DNA from: Streptomonospora mangrovi
GTDB taxonomy: Bacteria; Actinomycetota; Actinomycetes; Streptosporangiales; Streptosporangiaceae
Assembly: GCF_027604915.1 (NCBI RefSeq)
Contig: NZ_JAJAQC010000003.1
Location: forward strand, 209,331-273,330
Direction: 5' to 3'
Length of the DNA: 64,000 bases
Every line of letters begins with the position of its first letter. The stretch's first letter is position 1. The notes below the pieces were generated by a model. It had not been told where the DNA came from and made no database searches. It worked only from the letters and a program-made list of their open reading frames with translations. Positions 17,991 to 26,457 of the stretch are shown here, piece after piece. The position numbers and the translations under genes were made by a program.

Positions 17991-18908
17991 TCAGGCGTGG
18001 CAGGGGCCCTCGTGGTCGACGTGGCCGGCGGGCTCCAGTTGCAGGGTGGAGTGGTCGACGTCGAAGTGGCCCGACAGGCAGGCGTGCAGGTCGTCCAGCA
18101 CGCGCCCGGCGTCGGCCAGGCGGGCGTCCTCGACCACCACGTGCGCCGACATCACCGGGGTGCCCGAAGTGATGGTCCAGGCGTGCAGGTCGTGCACGTC
18201 CAGCACGCCGGGCTGGCGCATCAGGTGGGCGCGGACCTCGTCCAGGTCGACGTTGCGCGGGGTGGCCTCCAGCAGCACGTGCACGGCCTCGCGCAGCAGG
18301 CTCCAGGCGCGCGGCACGATGAAGGCGGAGACGGCCAGGGAGACCAGGGAGTCGACCCGCTCCCAGCCGGTGAGCCAGATCAGCCCGCCGCCCACCAGGA
18401 CGCCCACCGAGGCCAGGGCGTCGCCCATGACCTCCAGGTAGGCGCCGCGGACGTTGAGGCTCTCGCGCTGGCCGCCGCGCAGCAGCAGCAGCGCGACCAC
18501 GTTGGCGGCCAGCCCCACCGCGGCCACGGCCACCACCCAGGGGCCGGCGACCGGCTGGGGGTCCAGCAGCCGCCGCACGGCCTCCACGGCGACGAAGGCG
18601 CACAGGGCGAAGAGGGTGAGGGCGTTGACGGCGGCGGCCAGCACCTCGGCGCGCTGGAGGCCGAAGGTGCGGTCGGCGCTGGGCGGCCGGCCGGCGATCC
18701 ACACCGCCACCAGGGCCAGCACCAGGCCGAAGGAGTCGGCCACGGTGTGCCCGGCGTCGGCCAGCAGCGCCAGGCTGCCCGAGGCGGCGGCACCGGCGAC
18801 CTGCACCACCGCCACGCCCACCATCAGCGCCAGGGCGGCGGCGAGCCGCCCGCGGTTGGCGGCGGCGGCCGTGGCGTGGCCGTGCCCGTGGCCGTGTCCG
18901 TGGCCCAT
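17991..18908 (-). CDS. Cation diffusion facilitator (CzcD-like metal exporter)
   Basis: A 305-residue CDF exporter with six membrane segments and a His-Gly repeat at the very N-terminus ('MGHGHGHGHGH'). The TM2 metal site is 'LADAGHTVADSF' (H54 and D58). In TM5 the usual HxxxD is replaced by E-V-M-G-D (E159, D163). It would export a divalent metal in exchange for protons. It is divergent from a CmtR-like sensor, and the 94-base gap holds paired CTGT-N4-ACAG elements, so it is very likely induced by that metal. ATG at 18908 gives the His-rich N-terminus; an extension upstream would cover the operator. Confidence 0.9.
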   Translation of the reverse strand: MGHGHGHGHGHATAAAANRGRLAAALALMVGVAVVQVAGAAASGSLALLADAGHTVADSFGLVLALVAVWIAGRPPSADRTFGLQRAEVLAAAVNALTLFALCAFVAVEAVRRLLDPQPVAGPWVVAVAAVGLAANVVALLLLRGGQRESLNVRGAYLEVMGDALASVGVLVGGGLIWLTGWERVDSLVSLAVSAFIVPRAWSLLREAVHVLLEATPRNVDLDEVRAHLMRQPGVLDVHDLHAWTITSGTPVMSAHVVVEDARLADAGRVLDDLHACLSGHFDVDHSTLQLEPAGHVDHEGPCHA

Positions 18909-18959
18909 GCGGATCCTCCTCGCGCGGGCGGCGCCCGAGACCGTACTGTTCAGTCGCCA

Positions 18960-18989
18960 CTGTTTATACAGCCCGGACTGTCTATACAG
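18960..18989. promoter_or_regulatory. Tandem CTGT-N4-ACAG operator in a divergent metal promoter
   Basis: CTGTTTATACAG (18960-18971) and CTGTCTATACAG (18978-18989) are two near-identical 12-base dyads 18 bases apart, between the exporter and the ArsR/CmtR gene. The spacing puts them close to the same face of the helix. They are the obvious binding sites for the ArsR-type protein. Confidence 0.6.
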
Positions 18990-19011
18990 CAAACGCTGTA
19001 AAATGGTTTTC

Positions 19012-19350
19012 ATGTTGACTTCCGAGCAGCGCCTCGCCGCGATCCAGCGCCTGGGCCGGGCGCTGGCCGATCCCACCCGCTGCCGGCTCCTGCTGGCCCT
19101 GCTGGAGGGCCCCGACTACCCCGCGCACCTGGCCGACCAGTTGGGTCTTACCCGGCAGAACGTCTCCAACCACCTGGCGTGCCTGCGCGAGTGCGGCCTG
19201 GTGGCCACCACCGCGCGCGGCCGGCAGGTCAGCTACCAGTTGGTCGACGCCGCGCTCGTGCACGCCCTGGAGGACCTGCTGCGCGTGGTGTGGGGCGTGG
19301 CCCACGAGCACGTGCCGCCCGGCGAGACCGCGCCGGTGGCCGCCGGCTGA
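19012..19350 (+). CDS. ArsR-family metal sensor, CmtR-like
   Basis: A 112-residue winged-helix repressor. From the ATG at 19012 it aligns without gaps to mycobacterial CmtR: C24 in 'DPTRCRLL', and C57 and C61 in 'NHLACLRECGLV', which in CmtR bind Cd/Pb. The recognition helix is 'LTRQNVSNHLACLR'. The third CmtR ligand, a cysteine near residue 102, is missing; the region reads 'AHEHVPPG' with histidines instead. It is divergent from the CDF exporter. An ATG nine bases earlier (19003) is also possible. Confidence 0.88.
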   Translation: MLTSEQRLAAIQRLGRALADPTRCRLLLALLEGPDYPAHLADQLGLTRQNVSNHLACLRECGLVATTARGRQVSYQLVDAALVHALEDLLRVVWGVAHEHVPPGETAPVAAG

Positions 19351-19804
19351 GCCGGCCGCTCGCGCTCCCGGCCGCCCGCGCCCGCCGGCCCTTGCCCGTT
19401 CCCCCGTCTCTCTTCGGCCCGCCGCCGCGCGCCCTCCCGTGCGCCGTGCGGCGCCGTGCCGCCGCCCCTCGCGGGTTCCCGCCGGGCCTGGCCGAATGCG
19501 GTCCGCCCGCCACCGTCCGCCGCCCGCCGCGCCCAAGCGCGCCGCCGGTGCGCGGCGTCGGCGCCGCTCAGCGGCCGGGGATGCCCCTGATATCCCCCTG
19601 ACAGGCCCCTGACACCGGCCTGATGTCGGCCCGATCACGGTGAATTCCCGGCATATCGCGAAGTATCGTTGAAATCGCGTGCCCGGCAGTACCCCACTCG
19701 GATCCCCGTTTCGAGACAGCCGTGTGGGTGTCCATCGATCTACCGCTCGTCGCAGCGGTGCCGTTCGCAGCGCGACCATCCTTATCCAAGGAGCAACGAC
19801 TCTC
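19351..19804. other. Intergenic region upstream of the RND exporter
   Basis: 454 bases without a supported gene. It holds the five 11-base direct repeats listed next and an AT-richer stretch near 19650-19690 that could carry a promoter. Confidence 0.5.
19584..19638. promoter_or_regulatory. Five contiguous 11-bp direct repeats (response-regulator-type site)
   Basis: Five units of exactly 11 bases follow each other: CCCCTGATATC, CCCCTGACAGG, CCCCTGACACC, GGCCTGATGTC and GGCCCGATCAC. Each has (C)CYGA in the same phase. Helically phased 11-bp direct repeats are how PhoP/OmpR-type regulators bind DNA in actinomycetes (the PHO box is built this way, although the sequence here is not the PHO consensus). 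Confidence 0.5.
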
Positions 19805-19885
19805 ATGTCCCACACTGCCAAGTCCGTTCTTGGCGTCCCCTTCGGCCCCTTCCCAGCGGGCACGCGGCGGAGGGGGGCGCGGTGA
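19805..19885 (+). CDS. Possible 26-residue leader peptide coupled to the RND gene
   Basis: A short frame starts at ATG 19805, with AAGGAG 11 bases upstream, and its stop overlaps the GTG start of the exporter (GTGA). The product begins 'MSHTAKSVLGVPFGPFPAG' and ends in a basic 'TRRRGAR'. It may only serve translational coupling or regulation. The evidence is the ribosome site plus the overlap. Confidence 0.4.
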   Translation: MSHTAKSVLGVPFGPFPAGTRRRGAR

Positions 19886-22800
19886 ACCGGCTCGCACAAC
19901 TCTCCCTGGGCAACCGCGCCCTGATCCTGCTCATCACGCTGGCCGCCGCGGTCTTCGGCACCCTGGCCACCGTCAACACCGAGCGCGAGCTGATGCCCAC
20001 GCTCGACGTCCCGATGGTCATGGTGAGCGCCCAGTACCAGGGCGCCTCGCCCGAGGTCGTCGAGACCGAGCTGGCCGAGCCGCTGGAGCAGGCCGTCCAG
20101 AGCGTCCCCGGCGTCGTCAGCTACACCTCCACCTCCAGCACCGGATCGGTGCAGGTCACCGCCGAGTTCGACTACGGCGACAGCAGCGAGGACGTCGTGC
20201 GCGACGTCCAGCAGGCCGTCGACCAGGCCGAGGGCATGCTGCCCGAGGACGTCGACCCCTCCGTGATGGCCTTCGGCACCGACGACATCCCCGTGGTCAT
20301 GCTGGCGGCCGGCGCCGGAGACGGCGACGAGCAAGCCCTGGCCGACCCGCTGGAGGAGCAGGTCGTCCCCGAGCTGGAGTCCATCGAGGGCGTCCGCGCC
20401 GCCACGGTCACCGGCGTGCGCGAGTCCTCCGTCGTCATCACGCCCGACGACGACGAGCTGGAGGAGCGCGGGCTCACCGCCAACGACATCACCAGCGCGG
20501 TCCAGGCCGGCGGCGCGCTCACGCCCGGCGGCGACATCACCGAGGACGGCCGCACCCTGACCGTCACCACCGGTGACCAGTTCGAGTCGGTCAAGGACGT
20601 CCGCGACCTCCTCGTCACGCCCGGCGGACAGGCCGGCGCGGGCGCCGGCGCGTCAGCGGGCGCCGCCGCGGGAGCCGGCGCCGCCGGCGCGGCGATGCCC
20701 GGCGCGGCCACCGCCGCCCCCGAGCCCGTGCGGCTCGGCGAGATCGCCGAGGTCGAGCTGCGCTTGGACGAGCAGTCCAGCATCACCCGCACCGACGGCG
20801 ACCCCAGCCTCGGCGTCATGGTCACCAAGACCCCCGACGGCAACACCGTCGAGATCTCCGAGCAGGTCCAGGCGGCCCTGGACGAGCTGGAGCCCATGCT
20901 CGGCGACGACGCCCAGATCACCGTGGTGTTCGACCAGGCGCCGTTCATCAACGACTCCATCGTCGCCATGGCCGAGGAAGGCGCGCTGGGCCTGGCCTTC
21001 GCGATCATCATCATCCTGGTCTTCCTGGTGTCGATCCGCTCCACGCTGGTCACGGCGGTGTCCATCCCGGTCTCGCTCCTCGTGGCGATGATCGGCGTGC
21101 AGGCGTTCGGCTACTCCCTCAACCTCCTCACCCTGGGCGCGCTGACCATCGCGGTCGGCCGCGTGGTGGACGACTCCATCGTGGTGCTGGAGAACATCAA
21201 GCGGCACATGTCCTACGGCGAGGACAAGTTCCACGCCGTGCTCACCGGTGTGCGCGAGGTCGGCGTGGCCATCACCGCGGCCACCCTGACCACCATGGCG
21301 GTGTTCCTGCCGATCGGGTTCGTCGGCGGCCAGGTGGGCGAGCTGTTCCGGCCCTTCGCCGTCACCGTCAGCCTGGCGCTGGCCGCGTCCCTGCTGGTGG
21401 CGCTGACCATCATCCCGGTGCTGGCCTACTGGTTCATGCGCCCGCGCGTGGTCCCGCCCGAGGAGCTGGAGCGCGTCAAGGCCGAGGAGTACGCGCGCGA
21501 GCTGCGCACCCCGCTCCAGCGCGCCTACCTGCCGGTGATCCGGTGGGCCACCCGGCACCGCATCATCACGCTGGCGGCCTCGGTCCTGCTGCTGGGCGCC
21601 ACGTTCGTCGCGGCGGCCAACCTCCAGACCAACTTCCTGGGCAACCAGGGGCAGAACACCTACCAGGTCACCCAGGAACTCCCCGTCGGCACCTCGCTGG
21701 AGGAGGCCGACCAGGAGGCCGCCAAGGTCGAGGACACCCTCCAGGGCCTGTCGTGGGTGGAGTCCTACCAGTCCTCCGTGGGCGGCGGCGGCCCCGAGGC
21801 CATGCTCATGGGCGGGGGCGGCGCCGACACGGTGACCTACACCGTCACCTCCGACCCCGAGGAGGACCAGGCCGTCATCGAGGACCGGCTGCGCGACGCC
21901 CTTGAGGACGTCGACACCGACTCCGAGCTGCGGCTGGCCACGGGCGGCATGGGCGGCTCCACGCTCCAGGTCGAGGTCCGCGCCGAGGACCAGGACACCC
22001 TGGTCGACGCCGCCGGCATGGTCGAGGACACCGTCCGCGAGATCCCCGGCGCCGCCGACGTCGAGAACAGCATCGCCGCCGCGCAGCCCGCGCTGGAGGT
22101 CGACGTCAACGCCCAGGACGCCGCCGATGAGGGCCTCACCGAGGCCGCGATCGGCCAGGCGGTCTCCCAGGCGTTCCAGGGCGCCGAGGTCGGCACCGCC
22201 GCCATCGACGGCGCCCAGCGCGACCTGGTGGTGCGCGACACCGCGCGGCCCGCCACGGTCGAGGACCTTGAGGACCTGCGCATCGCCACGCCCACCGGCG
22301 GCGAGGTCCGGCTCGGCGCCGTGGCCGACGTCGAGGAGGTCATGCAGGCGCCGCAGCTCAACCGCTCCGACGGCGTGCGCAGCGCCACCGTCTCGGCCAC
22401 CCCCACCGCCGAGGACCTCGGCGGGGTCACCACCGAGCTGACCCAGGCGCTGGACGAGCTGGACCTGCCCGAGGGCGCCACCGCCGAGATCGGCGGTGTC
22501 AGCAGCGACCAGACCGAGGCGTTCACCCAGTTGGGGATCGCCATGATCGCCGCGGTCGCGATCGTCTACCTGATCATGGTGGCGACCTTCAAGAGCCTGA
22601 TGCAGCCGCTCATCCTGCTGGTCTCGATCCCGTTCGCGGCCACCGGCTCGATCGGCCTGCTGCTGGCCACCGGCCAGCCGCTGGGCCTGGCCGCGATGAT
22701 CGGCATGCTGATGCTGATCGGCGTGGTGGTCACCAACGCCATCGTGCTCATCGACCTGGTCAACCAGTACCGGTCGGAGGGCATGGAGCTGCGCGAGGCG

Positions 22801-23154
22801 GTCGTGGAGGGCTCGCGGCACCGGCTGCGGCCCATCCTGATGACCGCGCTGGCCACCATCTTCGCTCTCACCCCGATGGCGCTGGGGATCACCGGCGGCG
22901 GCGCGTTCATCTCCCAGCCGCTGGCGATCGTGGTCATCGGCGGCCTGGTCACCTCCACGCTGCTGACCCTGGTCCTGGTGCCGGTGCTCTACACCATGGC
23001 CGAGGGCCGCAAGGAGCGCCGCGCCCAGCGGCGCCAGGCCAAGCGCGACGCCGCGGTGGAGCGCGAGCGCCAGAAGCGCGCCGACGACGCCCCGGAGTCC
23101 GCCGAGGACCCCGCGGCGGCCGAGGCCGACCCCGCCGGCAAGCCGCGCGGGTAG
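19882..23154 (+). CDS. RND-superfamily efflux transporter (AcrB/HAE-like)
   Basis: A 1090-residue RND permease with two halves of six membrane segments and two large extracytoplasmic loops. TM4 carries the proton-relay pair in 'AVGRVVDDSIVVLENIKRH' and TM10 carries 'IGVVVTNAIVLIDLVNQYR'. The first extracellular loop contains an unusual Ala/Gly-rich insertion of about 40 residues (near 250-290). The C-terminal tail is charged and repetitive. It would export hydrophobic or amphiphilic compounds using the proton gradient. No periplasmic adaptor gene is adjacent. GTG at 19882 is chosen by homology ('NRLAQLSLGNRALILLITL'). Confidence 0.9.
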   Translation: MNRLAQLSLGNRALILLITLAAAVFGTLATVNTERELMPTLDVPMVMVSAQYQGASPEVVETELAEPLEQAVQSVPGVVSYTSTSSTGSVQVTAEFDYGDSSEDVVRDVQQAVDQAEGMLPEDVDPSVMAFGTDDIPVVMLAAGAGDGDEQALADPLEEQVVPELESIEGVRAATVTGVRESSVVITPDDDELEERGLTANDITSAVQAGGALTPGGDITEDGRTLTVTTGDQFESVKDVRDLLVTPGGQAGAGAGASAGAAAGAGAAGAAMPGAATAAPEPVRLGEIAEVELRLDEQSSITRTDGDPSLGVMVTKTPDGNTVEISEQVQAALDELEPMLGDDAQITVVFDQAPFINDSIVAMAEEGALGLAFAIIIILVFLVSIRSTLVTAVSIPVSLLVAMIGVQAFGYSLNLLTLGALTIAVGRVVDDSIVVLENIKRHMSYGEDKFHAVLTGVREVGVAITAATLTTMAVFLPIGFVGGQVGELFRPFAVTVSLALAASLLVALTIIPVLAYWFMRPRVVPPEELERVKAEEYARELRTPLQRAYLPVIRWATRHRIITLAASVLLLGATFVAAANLQTNFLGNQGQNTYQVTQELPVGTSLEEADQEAAKVEDTLQGLSWVESYQSSVGGGGPEAMLMGGGGADTVTYTVTSDPEEDQAVIEDRLRDALEDVDTDSELRLATGGMGGSTLQVEVRAEDQDTLVDAAGMVEDTVREIPGAADVENSIAAAQPALEVDVNAQDAADEGLTEAAIGQAVSQAFQGAEVGTAAIDGAQRDLVVRDTARPATVEDLEDLRIATPTGGEVRLGAVADVEEVMQAPQLNRSDGVRSATVSATPTAEDLGGVTTELTQALDELDLPEGATAEIGGVSSDQTEAFTQLGIAMIAAVAIVYLIMVATFKSLMQPLILLVSIPFAATGSIGLLLATGQPLGLAAMIGMLMLIGVVVTNAIVLIDLVNQYRSEGMELREAVVEGSRHRLRPILMTALATIFALTPMALGITGGGAFISQPLAIVVIGGLVTSTLLTLVLVPVLYTMAEGRKERRAQRRQAKRDAAVERERQKRADDAPESAEDPAAAEADPAGKPRG

Positions 23155-23199
23155 CCGCCCGGCAGCGGGCACAGCGGTACGGCGGTACAGCACGACGGC

Positions 23200-23228
23200 G
23201 GCCGCCGCGGGAGCCTCCCGCGGCGGCC
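23200..23228 (+). terminator. Hairpin after the RND exporter
   Basis: GGCCGCCGCGGGAG and its complement form a 14-bp inverted repeat with a one-base centre (the real loop must be larger), 46 bases after the stop. There is no T-run. Confidence 0.55.
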
Positions 23229-23334
23229 GTCCGCGTCGCGGCAGGCCCGCCCGCCTTCGCCGTTTCCGTTGCGTTCCGCGCAACGCCGAGGCGCCGATTT
23301 GTGATCGGCCCTCTACGGAAGGCAAGCTGCACGC

Positions 23335-23472
23335 ATGGATCCCAAGGAAGCCGACCTGGACGACCTGGTCCGCGAGGAGCTGGGCGACGAGCCCTCGCAG
23401 GAGGCCAAGGACTACGCGCGCGAACTGTATGAGAAGTACCGCCTGCCGGCACCGCCCCCGGAGGGCGCCTGA
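23335..23472 (+). CDS. Small acidic protein of unknown function
   Basis: A 45-residue frame starting ATG at 23335, with GGAAGG about 12 bases upstream. Third positions are almost entirely G or C, which supports coding. The product is acidic in its first half ('DLDDLVREELGDE'), then predicted helical ('QEAKDYARELYEKYRLP'), ending in a Pro-rich tail. I do not recognise the family. It lies between the RND terminator and the convergent ATPase gene. Confidence 0.5.
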   Translation: MDPKEADLDDLVREELGDEPSQEAKDYARELYEKYRLPAPPPEGA

Positions 23473-23640
23473 CCCGGCCGGCCGCACCATGCGGTCAACG
23501 GGCGTGCGCGCCCGGTGCGCCCGGCCGCCGGGCGCGCGAAAGTTGCGCGTGGCGGCACCGCCGACCCGGGTCCCCTCCCCGATGAGGGGCCCCGCACCGG
23601 CGGTGCCGCCACGCGCGCGGGCGCGCCGCCGAAGGGCGGG

Positions 23641-24210
23641 TCAGGCGCCGGCCGGTCCGGCCGCCCCGGCCTCGCGGGGGTCCCACACCAGCTCGAACCA
23701 CACCAGCCGGCCCAGGCCGTCGGAGCGGGGCTCGGTGCCCCACTTGGCGGCCAGCGCCTCGACCAGGTCCAGACCGCGGCCGTGCTCGCTGGTGTCGTAG
23801 GGGTCGCGGTGCTGGGCGCGCGGCTGCTCGGGGCTGCCGAGGTCGCGCACCTCCACCCGCGCCCAGCCGGGCGCCAGGTGCACCGACACCTCGAACTTCC
23901 CCCCGGGCAGGCCCGAGGAGCTGTGGGTGATGGCGTTGGTGGCCAGTTCGCTGGTCAGCAGCGTGGCCGTGGTGGTCTCGGGTGAGGGGGCGACCATCCG
24001 CTCGACGAAGCGGCGGGCGTACTGGATCTGGCTCGCGAGCCCGGGGAACCGGCGGCGCGCGGGCGGACGGGAGGCTCCTGGGATGGCGTGGCGCTCTTCC
24101 ATGGTGTTCGCCGGACGTTCGGTGGACGGGTGGGTGATGCCTGGGGCGACGGGCGGCGCGGTACGCGGGCAGGTCCGGCCTCGCGGCCTCGCCGTCGGGA
24201 TGTCGGGCAC
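23641..24210 (-). CDS. Anti-sigma-factor-like GHKL ATPase
   Basis: A 189-residue protein with an RsbW-like HATPase_c_2 domain in its last 135 residues: N-box 'LTSELATNAITHSSSG', G1 'VEVRDLGSPEQP' and G2 'SEHGRGLDLVEALAAKWG'. It resembles the ATPase at 10680. The start is uncertain. GTG at 24210 is preferred because AGGGGAG lies ten bases upstream; an internal ATG at 24102 would give 153 residues and still include the domain, but has no ribosome site. It would bind ATP and may act as a switch kinase on regulators. Confidence 0.78.
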   Translation of the reverse strand: MPDIPTARPRGRTCPRTAPPVAPGITHPSTERPANTMEERHAIPGASRPPARRRFPGLASQIQYARRFVERMVAPSPETTTATLLTSELATNAITHSSSGLPGGKFEVSVHLAPGWARVEVRDLGSPEQPRAQHRDPYDTSEHGRGLDLVEALAAKWGTEPRSDGLGRLVWFELVWDPREAGAAGPAGA

Positions 24211-24872
24211 GTGGATCTCACTCCCCTGCGACAGTGGCGGACCGTCACACCGCGGACGAGCCGCTGTGACGTCGAGCGGTGCCCGCGGGGTGCGTCCGAT
24301 GCCCGGATCCGGGTCACGGCGCGGGGCCGCGGGCGTAGGGGATCGCTCTTCGGATCGGTGACGTGCGTGGAATCGGTCTCGGTACGGGTGCCTCACAGGT
24401 CGAAAGGGCACGCCCGGCTTCAGAATACGCGGGTTGACTTCTGGTGAACCAGGTGGGGGTGATGAGTGACCGTCCCCCCGCGCCGAACCGGGCCGCGGCC
24501 GTGCTCCGGGCCGGAAACCGGCTACATCACGGGCGGTCACGGGTAGTCACAGGTTACGAACGGGTGACCGGATCCGGTCGGGCGGCGCCGCCGGCGCGCG
24601 GCGCCACCGGGCCGCCCGATCGGCGGTGGCGCTGCTCACGCGGTGCCCGCCCGCCGGCGCGAGGAGGTGGCTGGACAACGCGTGTGGCGAAGTTGTCAGT
24701 GCATTAACGGCGGATTCACTCAGACGAGTCTCTTGTCCGTAAAGGTCAAGGACGTTCGGGTACCCCCCGCCACCCCGGACACCGGCCCCCGGAGCGGCCC
24801 GCGCGACCCCCGCGACAGCGTCGCGCGGCCCCCCGCCCGGCGGCCATCCCCGTGAGCCATAGGAGGACCCCA
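24211..24872. other. Intergenic region between divergent genes
   Basis: 662 bases without a convincing gene. It contains CTGGTGAACCAG (24441-24452), the palindrome at 24566-24579 and an AT-richer stretch near 24690-24760 that may hold the promoter of the PhoX gene. Open frames here lack the third-position bias of real genes. Confidence 0.5.
24566..24579. promoter_or_regulatory. Perfect 14-base palindrome
   Basis: GACCGGATCCGGTC is its own reverse complement. It lies between the divergent ATPase and PhoX genes. It could be a dimeric repressor site or simply chance in GC-rich DNA. Confidence 0.25.
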
Positions 24873-25004
24873 GTGCCGCAAACCGCGCCTCACCGTCGCC
24901 TGCTGCCGCTGCTCGGCCAGGTCGGCGGCGGCCGTTCCCGGACCACCTGCCGCTTCCGCTGCGGCGACGCCTGCTTCCACGAGGCGCCCAACCGGAGCGA
25001 CAAC
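24873..25004 (+). pseudogene. N-terminal remnant of a PhoX-type phosphatase
   Basis: GTG at 24873, with AGGAGGA five bases upstream, opens 44 codons that match the start of actinobacterial PhoX/DUF839 proteins ('RRLLPLLGQ', 'TTCRFRCGDACFHEAPNRSDN'). After 25004 this frame loses similarity, and the rest of the protein continues in the next frame from 25006. The part that should join them, including the Tat signal and first propeller blades (of the order of 200 residues), is missing. The original gene has therefore suffered an internal deletion that also shifted the frame. Confidence 0.7.
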
Positions 25005-25005
25005 C

Positions 25006-26349
25006 ATGAAGCTCACCGGCCCGGCCGCCGGCAGCGAACTGCTGCGCACCGAGGCCGACCCCCAGGGCACCCGGGTGCTGGGCATGCTCAACAACTGCGC
25101 CGGCGGCATGACCCCGTGGGGCACCATCCTCACCTGCGAGGAGAACTTCAACCAGTACTTCGTCGGCGGCGAGGGCGCCCCCGAGGACGCCAAGGCCGCG
25201 CTGGCGCGCTACGGCATCGCGACCTCCGGCGACACCCGCGAGGGCAACCGCCGCTTCGACCGGGTCGACGAGCGCTTCGACCTGTCGCGCCACCCCAACG
25301 AGGCCAACCGGTTCGGCTACGTGGTGGAGATCGACCCGTTCGACCCCGACTCCACCCCGCGCAAGCGCACCATGCTGGGCCGCTTCAAGCACGAGGGCGC
25401 CACCACCCGCCTCACCCGCGACCGCCGCGTCGCGGTCTACATGGGCGACGACGAGCGCTTCGACTACATCTACAAGTTCGTCAGCGCCGGCCGCTACCGC
25501 GAGGGCTCCCGCCGCGCCAACAGCGCGCTGCTGGACACCGGCACGCTGTACGTGGCCCGCCTCAGCGGCGACAGCCCCGACAAGGAGTTCGACGGCTCGG
25601 GCGCCCTGCCCGCCGACGGCGCCTTCGACGGCCGCGGCGAGTGGGTGCCGCTGTGCACCGACAAGAAGAGCTTCGTGCCGGGCTTCACCGTGGCCGAGGT
25701 GCTGGTGCACACCCGCCTGGCCGCCGACGCCGCCGGGGCCACCAAGATGGACCGCCCCGAGGACATCGAGGCCAGCCCGGCCACCGGCAAGGTCTACTGC
25801 GCGCTGACCAACAACTCCGCCCGCGAGCCGGGCCAGGCCGACGAGCCCAACCCGCGCGGCCCCAACCGGTTCGGCCACATCCTGGAGATCACCGAGAGCA
25901 ACAACGACGCCGGCGCCACCCGGTTCCGCTGGGACGTGCCGATCGTCTGCGGCGACCCCGAGGACCCCAGCACCTACTTCGCCGGCTACGACAAGTCCAA
26001 GGTGGTGGCGATCTCCTCGCCGGACAACCTCACCTTCGACGAGCGCGGCAACCTGTGGATCTCCACCGACGGCCAGCCCGGCACCATCGGCGTCAACGAC
26101 GCGCTGTTCGCGGTGCCGGTCGAGGGCCGCTACAAGGGCGAGCTGAAGGCGTTCGCGTCGGTGCCGGTGGGCGCCGAGTGCTGCGGCCCCTTCATCACCG
26201 AGGACCAGAAGACGGTCTTCATCGCCCCCCAGCACCCCGGTGAGGACGGCACGTTCGACCAGCCGCAGAGCACCTGGCCCGACGGGGACTTCCCGCGCCC
26301 CTCGGTGGTGTCCATCTGGCACGGCCGCGGCCACGACATCGGCCGCTAG
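25006..26349 (+). CDS. PhoX-family (DUF839) phosphatase, C-terminal two-thirds only
   Basis: A 447-residue open frame covers the C-terminal part of a PhoX-type calcium/iron phosphatase. Motifs include 'LNNCAGGMTPWGTILTCEEN' near 26-45, 'MGDDERFDYIYKFV' near 145, 'KMDRPEDIEASPATG' near 248 and 'NLTFDERGNLWISTDGQ' near 345. The product would lack the Tat signal and the N-terminal blades, so export and activity are doubtful. By chance GGAG lies eight bases before the ATG at 25006, so it could be translated. Together with the remnant at 24873 it is best read as a broken gene. Confidence 0.75.
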   Translation: MKLTGPAAGSELLRTEADPQGTRVLGMLNNCAGGMTPWGTILTCEENFNQYFVGGEGAPEDAKAALARYGIATSGDTREGNRRFDRVDERFDLSRHPNEANRFGYVVEIDPFDPDSTPRKRTMLGRFKHEGATTRLTRDRRVAVYMGDDERFDYIYKFVSAGRYREGSRRANSALLDTGTLYVARLSGDSPDKEFDGSGALPADGAFDGRGEWVPLCTDKKSFVPGFTVAEVLVHTRLAADAAGATKMDRPEDIEASPATGKVYCALTNNSAREPGQADEPNPRGPNRFGHILEITESNNDAGATRFRWDVPIVCGDPEDPSTYFAGYDKSKVVAISSPDNLTFDERGNLWISTDGQPGTIGVNDALFAVPVEGRYKGELKAFASVPVGAECCGPFITEDQKTVFIAPQHPGEDGTFDQPQSTWPDGDFPRPSVVSIWHGRGHDIGR

Positions 26350-26367
26350 CCCCCAGACGCGCCCAGC

Positions 26368-26402
26368 GCCCGCCCGCCGTCGGTTTCGGGCGGCGGGCGG
26401 GC
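26368..26402 (+). terminator. Hairpin after the PhoX gene
   Basis: GCCCGCCCGCCG and its complement form a perfect 12-bp stem with an 11-base loop, 19 bases after the stop. Confidence 0.6.
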
Positions 26403-26457
26403 GTGCGCGGGCACCGGGCGCAGACGTCCGGTTCGGGGCGGGGCGGCACCGGATGGA

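Noticed and set aside
20653..23490. Open frame of about 945 codons on the minus strand opposite the RND exporter
   Set aside because: Antisense shadow; the plus-strand product has clear RND motifs.
24470..24707. Small plus-strand gene between the ATPase and the PhoX gene
   Set aside because: Third codon positions lack the usual G/C bias and the product is Arg/Gly/Pro-rich without motifs; the ribosome site is weak.
24700..24745. PHO box upstream of the PhoX gene
   Set aside because: ATTCACTCAG near 24714 resembles one half-repeat, but the neighbouring 11-base unit does not match.
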